This document shows positions 40,744 to 48,611 of a DNA stretch of 64,000 nt, piece after piece. The stretch is from DASQLQ01 sp035629935. Lineage in GTDB: Bacteria; Actinomycetota; CADDZG01; WHSQ01. Under the pieces are notes generated by a model. It was not told where the DNA came from and did not search any database. It saw nothing but the letters and a program-made list of their open reading frames with translations. The DNA lies in contig DASQLQ010000031.1 of assembly GCA_035629935.1 (NCBI GenBank), positions 1 through 64,000 of the forward strand, read 5' to 3'. Both the position numbers and the translations under genes were made by a program. Position 1 is the stretch's first letter, and every line of letters starts with the position of its first letter.

Positions 40744-41444
40744 CCTTGCTGATCGCCGGCATGTGCACGCTGGTGTGCCTGGTCGTCGGCTCGTTCGCGA
40801 TCGACGTGACATCGACATACGCGCAAAAGGCCCGCGCCCAGACTGCAGCCGATGCGGCGGCGCTGGCCGCCGTGGCGGAAGCCACGCCCTATGGAACGGG
40901 CGACCCCAGGTCCGCCGCCGTGAGATTCGCCGAGCTGAACGGAGCTCGATTGACGAACTGTCTGTGTGACCAGGGAGCGACCGCTGTGCAGGTGACGGTC
41001 TCGGTCGAGGGTGTGGTGGCACGCGCCCGGGCCGTGTTCGAACCGGACCTCATGGGACCCGGGCTGCCTTCTTTCACTGGTCTTCATCCCTCCTTGCGCC
41101 GTGCTGTAGATCGGCTGCTCGCTGGAGCAGGAGGATCCGTGAGCCTCGTATCCGGGTTCCGATCGAGTGCGGACCAGGCTCTGCTGTGGGAAACGGCTCT
41201 GGACCGGTATGGCGACCCGGAGGTGGCCGATGATTGGGTTGCGCGGCCGGGAACGTCGATGCACGAACGGGGACTGGCCGTCGATCTGAGCGGCGACTTG
41301 GATCGAGCAGCATCCCTGGTTCGAGAGCTGGGTCTACCCCTTATCCGTCCACTGGCCAACGAACCGTGGCATTTCCAGCTGAGTCCTGATCACATCCGGA
41401 GTCACTCGGGCGAAGTTGGGGTAGATGTAACTGATGGCGACTAG
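40740..41444 (+). CDS. TadG-like membrane protein fused to an M15 D,D-carboxypeptidase domain
   Basis: 234 residues. Residues 1-100 are the Rv3654c/TadG-like module: a membrane helix at 3-21, then STYAQKARAQTAADAAALAAV, ending in a short beta segment. Residues 112-220 form a VanY-type peptidase M15 domain with SGFRSS (138-143), the zinc motif S-x-H-x-x-G-x-A-x-D at 173-182 (ligands H175 and D182), and E-x-W-H at 208-211 (catalytic E208, ligand H211). I infer a Tad component that also trims peptidoglycan stem peptides. It overlaps the next gene by 11 bp. Confidence 0.85.
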   Translation: MTLLIAGMCTLVCLVVGSFAIDVTSTYAQKARAQTAADAAALAAVAEATPYGTGDPRSAAVRFAELNGARLTNCLCDQGATAVQVTVSVEGVVARARAVFEPDLMGPGLPSFTGLHPSLRRAVDRLLAGAGGSVSLVSGFRSSADQALLWETALDRYGDPEVADDWVARPGTSMHERGLAVDLSGDLDRAASLVRELGLPLIRPLANEPWHFQLSPDHIRSHSGEVGVDVTDGD

Positions 41445-43005
41445 ATCACCCAACCAGATCCTCGAAGACGTCTCTTCTCGTTTCCAACGGGCGGAAGCAG
41501 ACTTCCATCGTGCCTATTGGGATTCGCAGATCGAGGTCAACGCGGACAACGACCGCCGCCGAGAAGAGCTAGAGCTCGAAGTCAGACGGCTCAAGGGGGA
41601 TCGGGACATCTACGAGATGGTGGGCGAAGCGCTCGAGGATGAGGTTCACGACCCGGTCGTTAAGCGTCAGCTCGAGATCCTGAGGCTCTCGCTAACGGCA
41701 AACCAGATGGACGAGAAGGACCGGGCTGAGGTCGTTCGTCTGGGGAGCATGATCGAGAGTGACTTCGCCTCTTTCCGCGCTCAGGTCGGTCGTTCGTCGT
41801 TCAGCGATAACGAGATCGAGGAGGTGCTTCGAACCTCCAACGACAGCGCCTACCGTCAGGAGGTCTGGGCGGCGTCGAAGCAGGTCGGGAATCGCGTTGC
41901 GGGACCCGTCCGCGAGTTGGTCCGTCTTCGGAATCGCGTCGCTCGCGACCTCGGTTTCATCGACTACTACCGGATGGCACTGGAACTCCAAGAGTTGTCG
42001 GAGGAATGGCTGTTCGAGCGTCTCGACGAGCTCGATGAGGTTACGGTCGCCCCCTTTGCGCAGTGGAAGACGACCGTCGATCGATCGCTGTCCGAGCGAT
42101 TCGGCACCGACGGGTTGATGCCATGGCATTACTCCGATCCGTTCTTCCAACACGCCCCCCCGGACGGGCGGCTAACCCTCGATGGGTATTTCGCAGATGC
42201 GGTGGCACCGGCACTGGCCGAAAGGACGTTCGCGGGGTGGGACATCGACATCTCGAACATCTTGAAGGCGAGCGATCTGTATCCACGTGAGCTCAAGTGT
42301 CAGCACGCGTTCTGCATGGACATAGATCGTTCGGGTGACATCCGGATCCTCGCAAACGTCGTGCCCGGCGAGCGATGGATCGAAGTCATGCTTCACGAGT
42401 CCGGGCATGCCGCTTACGACGCCGAGATCGATCCCGACCTTCCCTGGGTCCTGCGCCGGGCGGCGCATACATTCGTAACCGAAGCGATCGCGATCTTGTC
42501 GGGGGATCTACTCAGAGATCCGCTGTGGCTGACTCGGATCGCCGGCGTGGCCAAGTCGGATGTCGAGGCGATCTCGTCGCAATTGCGCGCTGCCCGAGCG
42601 GCCCAGAAACTGACTTTCGTCAGGTGGGGTCTGCTCATGTGCCACTTCGAGCGTGACCTCTACTCCGATCCAGAGATCGATCTGGACAGTCGCTGGTGGG
42701 AGCTCGTCGAACGGTTCCAACTCGTGTCCCCGCCGCACGATCCCCCTCCGGGGGCGTGGGCCTCGAAGATCCACCTTGCAGTCGCGCCGGTCTACTACCA
42801 CAACTACCTCTTGGGAGAGATGCTCGCGGCTCAGTTGCGAGCGACCGTCGAGAGCCAAAGTGGGGACCTGGCAGGCAACAACGCGGCCGGGCGATTCTTG
42901 GTCGAACGGGTCTTTCGCCACGGACAACTCATGCGGTGGGATGCGTTGGTGGAATCTGCGACCGGAGGTCGTTTGTCTCCAGCCTCATTCGCTGCTTATC
43001 TCTAA
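41434..43005 (+). CDS. M2/M3-like zinc metallopeptidase
   Basis: 523 residues, mostly helical, no signal peptide. The zinc site is HESGH at 321-325 (IEVMLHESGHAAYD), with a downstream ligand Glu at 350 in TFVTEAIAI. AGKIH-like and APVYYHNYLLGEMLAAQL segments near the C-terminus resemble the substrate site of ACE-type M2 and oligoendopeptidase M3 enzymes. It probably degrades oligopeptides in the cytoplasm. The start overlaps the TadG-M15 gene by 11 bp, so it may be cotranscribed with the Tad operon. Confidence 0.82.
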   Translation: MATRSPNQILEDVSSRFQRAEADFHRAYWDSQIEVNADNDRRREELELEVRRLKGDRDIYEMVGEALEDEVHDPVVKRQLEILRLSLTANQMDEKDRAEVVRLGSMIESDFASFRAQVGRSSFSDNEIEEVLRTSNDSAYRQEVWAASKQVGNRVAGPVRELVRLRNRVARDLGFIDYYRMALELQELSEEWLFERLDELDEVTVAPFAQWKTTVDRSLSERFGTDGLMPWHYSDPFFQHAPPDGRLTLDGYFADAVAPALAERTFAGWDIDISNILKASDLYPRELKCQHAFCMDIDRSGDIRILANVVPGERWIEVMLHESGHAAYDAEIDPDLPWVLRRAAHTFVTEAIAILSGDLLRDPLWLTRIAGVAKSDVEAISSQLRAARAAQKLTFVRWGLLMCHFERDLYSDPEIDLDSRWWELVERFQLVSPPHDPPPGAWASKIHLAVAPVYYHNYLLGEMLAAQLRATVESQSGDLAGNNAAGRFLVERVFRHGQLMRWDALVESATGGRLSPASFAAYL

Positions 43006-43010
43006 GCCGG

Positions 43011-43886
43011 TTACAGACTTCCGTTCTCGCGGAAGCGCTTGTAGATCGAACTCGCGGATGGGGAGATGAAGACGACGCTTGCTGCGCCGACACTCCCGGT
43101 ACTCGCTGGGACCGTGACGTTGTTCACGTTCTTGGGTGGTACCTGAGAAGCGAGAACCGCCAACCGGAAGAGCTCGTCCGACGACATGTCGAAGCTTGCG
43201 AACTTCTTCGTGAGAGCGATCCAATTGAGCAGCTCGGCGGGGTTCAATGCCACGTCCTCACGCAGCTTTCGCAACATCGAGATCATGTAGGTCCCATGAT
43301 TCGTCGTCCGTGCCAGGTCTCCGGTTCCGAACGAGTGGCGCGTTCGCAGGTACGCCAGAGACGATTTGTGTCCCAGGTTCTGCTTCCCGGCCGGAAGGTG
43401 CGCACCCGATCCAGTTGGATCGTCGATGGAGTGGGGGAGGTTCACAGTCACGCGTCCCAGGCCATCGATGATCCCCATGAAACCTTCGAAGCCGGTCATG
43501 ACCCAGTAGTCGATCTTTATGCCGGTGAGTCCCTCGAGCGTGCGGGCAAGGTTCTCCGGACCGCTGACGAGCATCGCCTCGTTCATCTTTGAGGTTCCCT
43601 GCCCCGGGATGTTGACCCACGAGTCACGCGGGAAGTTGAGGATCCCCCCCCTCATAGTGTCTGTGTTGATCCCCACTATGTGGATCGCGTCGGCGCGTGA
43701 GTTGCGAGGGTTGCCTTCGCGAGAGTCGTTGCCGATCACCAGCACGAAGATCTTTCCGCGGTTTGGCTGGAACTGTTCGTGCATCCGACCGACGAGGACC
43801 GGGGCCGTTACGGCCGGACCTACCAGCGAGAGAAACGCGATCGTGCTCGCAAGGAAAGTTGCGAGCAGTGCGGCTCGCTTCCTCAT
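43011..43886 (-). CDS. LytR-CpsA-Psr (LCP) family protein
   Basis: 291 residues from the ATG that overlaps the upstream stop as ATGA. One N-terminal membrane helix (RAALLATFLASTIAFLSL) is followed by an LCP domain. FVLVIGNDSREGNPRNSRADAI (core GNDSREGN...RADAI), INTDTMRGGILNFPRDSWVNIP (core FPRDSWV) and LAYLRTRHSF carry the conserved Asp and Arg residues for the polyprenyl phosphate. LCP enzymes attach polymers such as arabinogalactan or teichoic acids to peptidoglycan. Confidence 0.92.
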   Translation of the reverse strand: MRKRAALLATFLASTIAFLSLVGPAVTAPVLVGRMHEQFQPNRGKIFVLVIGNDSREGNPRNSRADAIHIVGINTDTMRGGILNFPRDSWVNIPGQGTSKMNEAMLVSGPENLARTLEGLTGIKIDYWVMTGFEGFMGIIDGLGRVTVNLPHSIDDPTGSGAHLPAGKQNLGHKSSLAYLRTRHSFGTGDLARTTNHGTYMISMLRKLREDVALNPAELLNWIALTKKFASFDMSSDELFRLAVLASQVPPKNVNNVTVPASTGSVGAASVVFISPSASSIYKRFRENGSL

Positions 43887-44548
43887 GTTCGTGGACCCTG
43901 CGAAACGTCGAAGCCGATGATCTTCCAGGTGCTTTTCGTCTTGTCGAGCCACAATGTAGATCTGTGCTTGAACGCAGTGCGATGACCGTCCTTCATGACG
44001 GTCCCGGAGACCTTGACGCTCGCCGCGGCGGTCTTCGCCCCGACGACCGAGATGCCGATCCGGGCACTACGCTTCTTGATCTGGACTTCCTCGAGACCGG
44101 GAGGGAGTCCGATCTTCTTCGCCAGAGCGGTGCTCCCCGCAGCCGCCTCAAAGCGCGCGCGAACGACCTGCTTCGCGCGGCCGGGCTCGAGGAACATCGC
44201 GTCGTAGACGTCTCTGACGAGCAGTGCGAGTGGCTCGCGCTGGGCTTTCACCTGAGCTTTGGCTTTGGCCCCCATGTGTCCGACGCCGGCTCCGCCGGCC
44301 GGAAAGGTGCGGACCTCCCAATCGGCCTGAGCAACTCCCGGCGGCGCAAGCGTCCGTGGGACGGAGGTCGTACTGCTCGTTCTGGTCGGGAGGTACAAGA
44401 AGAGGGCGTAGACCATCGCCGCAGTGAGCGCGACTGCAACTGGCCACACCAGACGTCGTTGGCTCGAAGCCACAACGCTCAAAAGACCCTCCTCCTTTAG
44501 CCCTGAACGAGTATGGCGAAGGTAGGTCGCGAAATGACGGATATCCAC
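43883..44548 (-). CDS. membrane-anchored hypothetical protein upstream of LCP
   Basis: 221 residues from a GTG start. A basic cytoplasmic segment of about 35 residues (SSQRRLVWP) precedes one membrane span (VAVALTAAMVYALFLYLP). The external domain ends in strands RSTLWLDKTKSTWKIIGFDV, the look of an NTF2-like or Mce-associated fold. No family is recognised. Coupled to the LCP gene by ATGA overlap, so a role in wall polymer attachment is plausible but inferred only from context. Confidence 0.65.
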   Translation of the reverse strand: MDIRHFATYLRHTRSGLKEEGLLSVVASSQRRLVWPVAVALTAAMVYALFLYLPTRTSSTTSVPRTLAPPGVAQADWEVRTFPAGGAGVGHMGAKAKAQVKAQREPLALLVRDVYDAMFLEPGRAKQVVRARFEAAAGSTALAKKIGLPPGLEEVQIKKRSARIGISVVGAKTAAASVKVSGTVMKDGHRTAFKHRSTLWLDKTKSTWKIIGFDVSQGPRT

Positions 44549-44712
44549 ACCCGTACAGACGCACGACCGACCCCCGGCTATGCACTAAACCCTTCTCTTC
44601 GGCGGGGAACAAGGCCGGTTTAGGATGGCCAACCAAAATCCACTAAGTAATTCGGGTAGTCGCCTGCCGCTCGTGCGGTGGGGGCGCCATCCCATAAAGA
44701 AGGAAGGGGAGT

Positions 44713-45054
44713 ATGGAGCTAGGTCTGGACGTACGCAACATGGGGGACTACGCCGTGGTGGACGTGAAGGGCGAGATCGACGTCTACACGGCTCCCAAAT
44801 TGAGAGAGAAACTGATCGAGCTCGTTTCCGACGGTTCCTACAACGTCGTCGTCAACCTGGAGGGGGTCGACTTCCTCGACTCAACCGGGCTGGGCGTGTT
44901 GGTTGGAGCATTGAAGCGGGTGAAAGCACACGAAGGGAGCCTCTCTCTCGTGTGCACGCAGGACAAGATCCTCAAGATCTTCAAGATCACCGGGCTCACG
45001 AAGGTCTTTCCCATCCATCCATCGGTCGAGGAGGCCGCGGGCGGGGCGCAGTGA
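44713..45054 (+). CDS. bldG: STAS-domain anti-anti-sigma factor (BldG ortholog)
   Basis: 113 residues. The phospho-acceptor is S57 in VDFLDSTGLGVLVG, and the C-terminus contains ILKIFKITGLTKVFPIH. The sequence is very close to Streptomyces BldG as I remember it (GEIDVYTAPKLRE is shared), and the neighbours (anti-sigma kinase, then H+-pyrophosphatase) match that locus. Unphosphorylated BldG binds anti-sigma factors and frees stress or developmental sigma factors. An AAGGAAGGGG ribosome site precedes the ATG. Confidence 0.9.
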   Translation: MELGLDVRNMGDYAVVDVKGEIDVYTAPKLREKLIELVSDGSYNVVVNLEGVDFLDSTGLGVLVGALKRVKAHEGSLSLVCTQDKILKIFKITGLTKVFPIHPSVEEAAGGAQ

Positions 45055-45091
45055 GCTCGGTCGGTGCGCAGAGCGAGCGACGTAGGGAGTT

Positions 45092-45502
45092 ATGAGCCCC
45101 GAGATATCGCTTGAGATCCCGCCTCGCTCCCCGTATGTGGGGGTCGTTCGACTTGCCATCTCGGCACTTGCTCGGACGTCCGGTTTCACGGAGGAGCAGG
45201 TGGAGGATCTCAAGATCGCGGTTTCCGAGGCGTGTGCTAACGCCGTCATCGCCCACGAGGAAGCGGGCTCGCAGGACGCCGTCTCCGTTTCCTACACGGA
45301 CGATGGAGGGAGCGTCGTCATCGAGGTGGGAGATCGGGGACAGGTCGACGACGACGCCGCCGCCCAAGATGAGGCGGACAGCATGGGCATCTCGTCTCGC
45401 TTGGTGATGTCGATGGCCCTGGTTGAGAGCCTGGTCGACGAATGTGAGTTCCTTCCCCGCGAGGGTGGGGGCACGCTGACCCGCCTCGTCATCTCTCACT
45501 GA
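45092..45502 (+). CDS. RsbW-like anti-sigma serine kinase
   Basis: 136 residues with the GHKL ATPase fold: EEQVEDLKIAVSEACANAVIAH carries the N box, VVIEVGDRGQVDD the G1 box, and GISSRLVMSMALVES the lid and later strand. It lies 37 bp after bldG and should phosphorylate it and bind a sigma factor. GGGAG precedes the ATG. No sigma gene follows, in contrast to many rsbW loci; SigH at 23436 or another sigma factor could be the target. Confidence 0.85.
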   Translation: MSPEISLEIPPRSPYVGVVRLAISALARTSGFTEEQVEDLKIAVSEACANAVIAHEEAGSQDAVSVSYTDDGGSVVIEVGDRGQVDDDAAAQDEADSMGISSRLVMSMALVESLVDECEFLPREGGGTLTRLVISH

Positions 45503-45509
45503 CCGCGAT

Positions 45510-45537
45510 TTGACGTTTTGGGGGTCCAAAATATAGA
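45510..45537 (+). promoter_or_regulatory. promoter with palindromic operator before the DtxR-type gene
   Basis: TTGACG (45510-45515) and TATAGA (45532-45537) are 16 bases apart. The spacer is a palindrome TTTTGG-GGGT-CCAAAA (45516-45531). A dimeric repressor bound there would block the promoter, and the first gene encodes a DtxR-type dimeric regulator, so autoregulation is likely. Confidence 0.7.
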
Positions 45538-45555
45538 TTCTCCGCTTCCCAAACC

Positions 45556-46275
45556 ATGGAAGCGATCATCTCTCGTTCCGACCGCGAGACCTTAAAGGCG
45601 ATCTACCGCCTGACCAGGTCTAACTCCGCACCTGCGGAGGTTGGAGCCGCGCACACAGGAGCCCTCGCAGAGTCCCTCGGCGTCTCGCCCGGCACGACCA
45701 CGGCCGCCGTCAAACGTCTCGCCGAGCGAGGACTCGTCACCCACAAGCCCTACCGAGGTGTGGAGCTCACGCGACCCGGCCGTCGTGTGGCCGTTGCGGC
45801 GATCAGGCGCCACCGGATCGTCGAGCGCTTCCTCGCCGACATGCTCGGCTATGCCTGGAACGAGGCCGACCGTTTGGCTGGGACCTTCGAACACGACCTT
45901 CCGCAAGAGGTAGAGGAACGGCTTTTCGTCGCGCTCGATCGCCCCGCCACTTGCCCGCACGGTTTCCCCATCCCCGATCACGATGTGATCGACATCCCCA
46001 ACATGCCCCCGCTCTACGCGCTCGAGCCGGGAGATGCAGCCGTCGTCGCGATCTCGGGTTCTACCGATGCGGACATCGTCGAGTTCCTCGACACCCTTGG
46101 TCTACGGCCCGGCGTGCGCGTGGAGGTGCGTGAGAGGCATCCCTTCGACGGACCGCTTGTGGTGCGCGTCGACGGTAAGGATCGAACGATCAGCGAGAAA
46201 GTTGCAAAGCAGATCTACGTGAAGAAAGAAGAAGAGGAAGAAAGCAAGGACCGAGAAAAGGAGCAGCCGGCATGA
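45556..46275 (+). CDS. DtxR/MntR-family metal-dependent regulator
   Basis: 239 residues. The N-terminal winged helix (8-70) reads TGALAESLGVSPGTTTAAVKRLAERGLV. The dimer and metal domain (75-145) has RRHRIVERFLADMLGYAWNEADRLAGTFEHDL (core HRIVERFL, EADRLAGTFEH), with the His, Glu and Cys-Pro-H-G residues of DtxR proteins (TCPHGFPIP). The C-terminal SH3-like FeoA domain ends in a Lys/Glu-rich tail. It likely senses Mn or Fe. Its stop overlaps the start of the H+-pyrophosphatase gene. Confidence 0.87.
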   Translation: MEAIISRSDRETLKAIYRLTRSNSAPAEVGAAHTGALAESLGVSPGTTTAAVKRLAERGLVTHKPYRGVELTRPGRRVAVAAIRRHRIVERFLADMLGYAWNEADRLAGTFEHDLPQEVEERLFVALDRPATCPHGFPIPDHDVIDIPNMPPLYALEPGDAAVVAISGSTDADIVEFLDTLGLRPGVRVEVRERHPFDGPLVVRVDGKDRTISEKVAKQIYVKKEEEEESKDREKEQPA

Positions 46276-48521
46276 GTCGTTTCACATTCGCAGCGGGCGG
46301 AGAGGCGACAAGCCTCGACCTACCCCCGTTGTCAGGGTTCGAGAACATGATGCTGTGGGTGATCCTCGCGATCTCACTGGTCGCGTTGATCTATGCCTAC
46401 AGCCTCGTGCGTGGTGTCCTGGCGAAGGACGAGGGCACCGAGAAGATGCAGGAGATCTCGCTCGCGATCCGGGAAGGCGCTAACGCGTATCTGACGCGTC
46501 AGTTCAAGACCCTCTCGGTTTTCGTCGTGATCTTGGGTCTCATTCTGTTGGCGCTCGAAGCGCCCGACATGAATATCCGTCTCTGGAGAACGATCGCGTT
46601 CTTCTTAGGGGCCGGCTTCAGCGCCCTCGTCGGGTTCGTCGGGATGGGACTTGCAGTCAGGGCCAACGTACGAGTGGCTTCGGCAGCTCGTCGAGGGCTG
46701 CGTGAGTCGATGGCCATCGCTTTCCGCGCCGGAGGTGTGGCCGGGATGTTCACGGTCGGCCTAGGGCTCTTCGGAGCGACCCTGATCTTCATGATCTTCA
46801 AGGGCGACGCTCCGCTTGTTCTCTTCGGGTTCGGATTCGGCGGGGCATTGCTCGCCATGTTCATGCGGGTCGGCGGCGGGATCTTCACGAAGGCCGCCGA
46901 CGTGGGAGCGGACCTCGTAGGGAAGGTTGAGAAGAACATCCCCGAGGACGACCCTCGTAACGCCGCAACGATCGCCGACAACGTCGGTGACAACGTGGGG
47001 GACTGCGCCGGGATGGCCGCGGACCTCTTCGAGTCCTACGAAGTCACGCTTGTTGCCGCCATGATCCTCGGGTTCGTCGCTTACCAGGGCACCGGTTCAG
47101 TGGTTGCCGCTGTGTTGTTCCCCTTGTTCGTCCGTGGGATCGGTGTCATCACTTCGATCATCGGCATCGAAGCGGTGAAGCCTCGGAGCGAGACGGAGCA
47201 CGGGATGAAGGCGATCAACCGCGGATTCCTCCTATCGGGGGTTGCTTCCGCGATCGCGGTGTTCTTCGTTTCGAAGTTCTACGTCAAGGACGTCAAGACT
47301 TTCTGGGCCGTCGTGATCGGTCTCGTCCTCGCAGGGCTGATCCACATGCTCACCGAGTACTACACGTCGACCGAGCGCAAGCCCGTGAAAGAGATCGCCG
47401 GTGCAACGCGCACCGGTCCTGCGACCACGATCATCCAGGGAACGGCCATCGGCATGGAGTCGACGGTTTTCTCCGTGCTGACGATCGCCGCCGCGATCTT
47501 CGCTGCGTTCCTTCTTGGGGGCGGCGAGGCCGACAAGGCGCTCTACTACATCGCACTGACGGGAATGGGGATGCTCACCACCGTGGGTGTGATCGTTTCG
47601 ATGGACACCTATGGCCCGATCTCGGACAACGCTCACGGGGTCGCCGAGATGTCCGGTGGTTTGGGCGAAGAGGCGGACAAGATCATGACCGGTCTCGACG
47701 CTGTAGGTAACACCACCAAGGCGATCACGAAGGGACTGGCTATCGCTACCGCCGTTCTGGCAGCGACGTCCCTGTTCGGTTCTTTCAGGGACATCGTGGG
47801 AAACATCGCGATCGACGTTGCCAAACCGGACGTGCTCATCGGTCTCTTGATCGGTGGCGCGGTTCCGTTCCTGTTCGCATCGCTGACTATCAAGGCCGTC
47901 GGTCGGGCGGCAGGCACGGTCGTGATGGAGGTGCGGGAGCAGTTCCGACAGAATCCCGGCATCATGGATTACTCGGTCAAGCCCGATTACGCACGAGTCG
48001 TCGATATCTGCACGCGTACCTCGTTGCGTGAACTGGCTACCCCCGGCATCCTCGCCATCACAACGCCGATCGTCGTGGGCTTCGCCTTCGGCGCGGTTTC
48101 GTTGGGTGGTTACCTGGCCGGAGCGATCCTCGTCGGTCAGCTGTTGGCGGTTTATCTCTCCAACTCGGGTGGCGCGTGGGACAACGCCAAGAAGCTCATC
48201 GAAGATGGGCTCTACGGTGGTAAGGGATCACCTGCGCACGAGGCAAGTGTTATCGGAGACACCGTCGGTGATCCCTTCAAGGACACCGCCGGCCCGGCAC
48301 TCAACCCGTTGATCAAGGTGATGAATCTGGTGGCGTTGCTTGCCGCCGGTTCGATCGTGACCGCCGTCGATACGGGTAACACCGGTTTGCGGGTTGCGGT
48401 CGTCGTCATCGGCGTCGTGATCCTGATCGCTGCGTTCATGTTCTCGGCGAGGCAGGAAGGGGCAGACTTCGGCGACGGAGATGAGACCGAGGTAGGTCGT
48501 GCGGTGGAGGCGGCCGTCTAA
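46272..48521 (+). CDS. hppA: membrane proton-translocating pyrophosphatase
   Basis: 749 residues with about 16 spans. The catalytic loop is EDDPRNAATIADNVGDNVGD (metal-PPi Asp residues), with a second Asp cluster in GDTVGDPFKDTAGPALN. K483 and T486 in GNTTKAITKG are the residues of the potassium-independent H+-pumping class (Ala and Gly mark K+-dependent ones). It converts PPi energy to proton motive force. ATGA coupling to a DtxR-type regulator is unusual. A repeated hairpin and a terminator follow. Confidence 0.95.
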   Translation: MSRFTFAAGGEATSLDLPPLSGFENMMLWVILAISLVALIYAYSLVRGVLAKDEGTEKMQEISLAIREGANAYLTRQFKTLSVFVVILGLILLALEAPDMNIRLWRTIAFFLGAGFSALVGFVGMGLAVRANVRVASAARRGLRESMAIAFRAGGVAGMFTVGLGLFGATLIFMIFKGDAPLVLFGFGFGGALLAMFMRVGGGIFTKAADVGADLVGKVEKNIPEDDPRNAATIADNVGDNVGDCAGMAADLFESYEVTLVAAMILGFVAYQGTGSVVAAVLFPLFVRGIGVITSIIGIEAVKPRSETEHGMKAINRGFLLSGVASAIAVFFVSKFYVKDVKTFWAVVIGLVLAGLIHMLTEYYTSTERKPVKEIAGATRTGPATTIIQGTAIGMESTVFSVLTIAAAIFAAFLLGGGEADKALYYIALTGMGMLTTVGVIVSMDTYGPISDNAHGVAEMSGGLGEEADKIMTGLDAVGNTTKAITKGLAIATAVLAATSLFGSFRDIVGNIAIDVAKPDVLIGLLIGGAVPFLFASLTIKAVGRAAGTVVMEVREQFRQNPGIMDYSVKPDYARVVDICTRTSLRELATPGILAITTPIVVGFAFGAVSLGGYLAGAILVGQLLAVYLSNSGGAWDNAKKLIEDGLYGGKGSPAHEASVIGDTVGDPFKDTAGPALNPLIKVMNLVALLAAGSIVTAVDTGNTGLRVAVVVIGVVILIAAFMFSARQEGADFGDGDETEVGRAVEAAV

Positions 48522-48545
48522 GCCCAGAAACCTAGGAACCAGACA

Positions 48546-48578
48546 CGAACGCCGATCGTCTCGACGATCGGCGAGAAC
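48546..48578 (+). repeat. repeated 3'-UTR hairpin, copy 2
   Basis: A 24-base hairpin at 48550-48573 with a 10-bp stem and CTCG loop, flanked by CGAA and AGAAC, 28 bases after the hppA stop. Its outer stem is identical to copies 1 and 3, while the inner three pairs differ in a compensating way. Sixteen bases on its left side (from AGACACGAAC) equal those of copy 1. Confidence 0.8.
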
Positions 48579-48586
48579 TAAAGGGA

Positions 48587-48611
48587 GGGCGCCGCGGTTG
48601 CGGCGCCCTTT
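48587..48611 (+). terminator. Rho-independent terminator of hppA
   Basis: A 9-bp stem GGGCGCCGC/GCGGCGCCC with a GGTT loop followed by TTT. It is separate from the repeated hairpin upstream. Confidence 0.88.
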
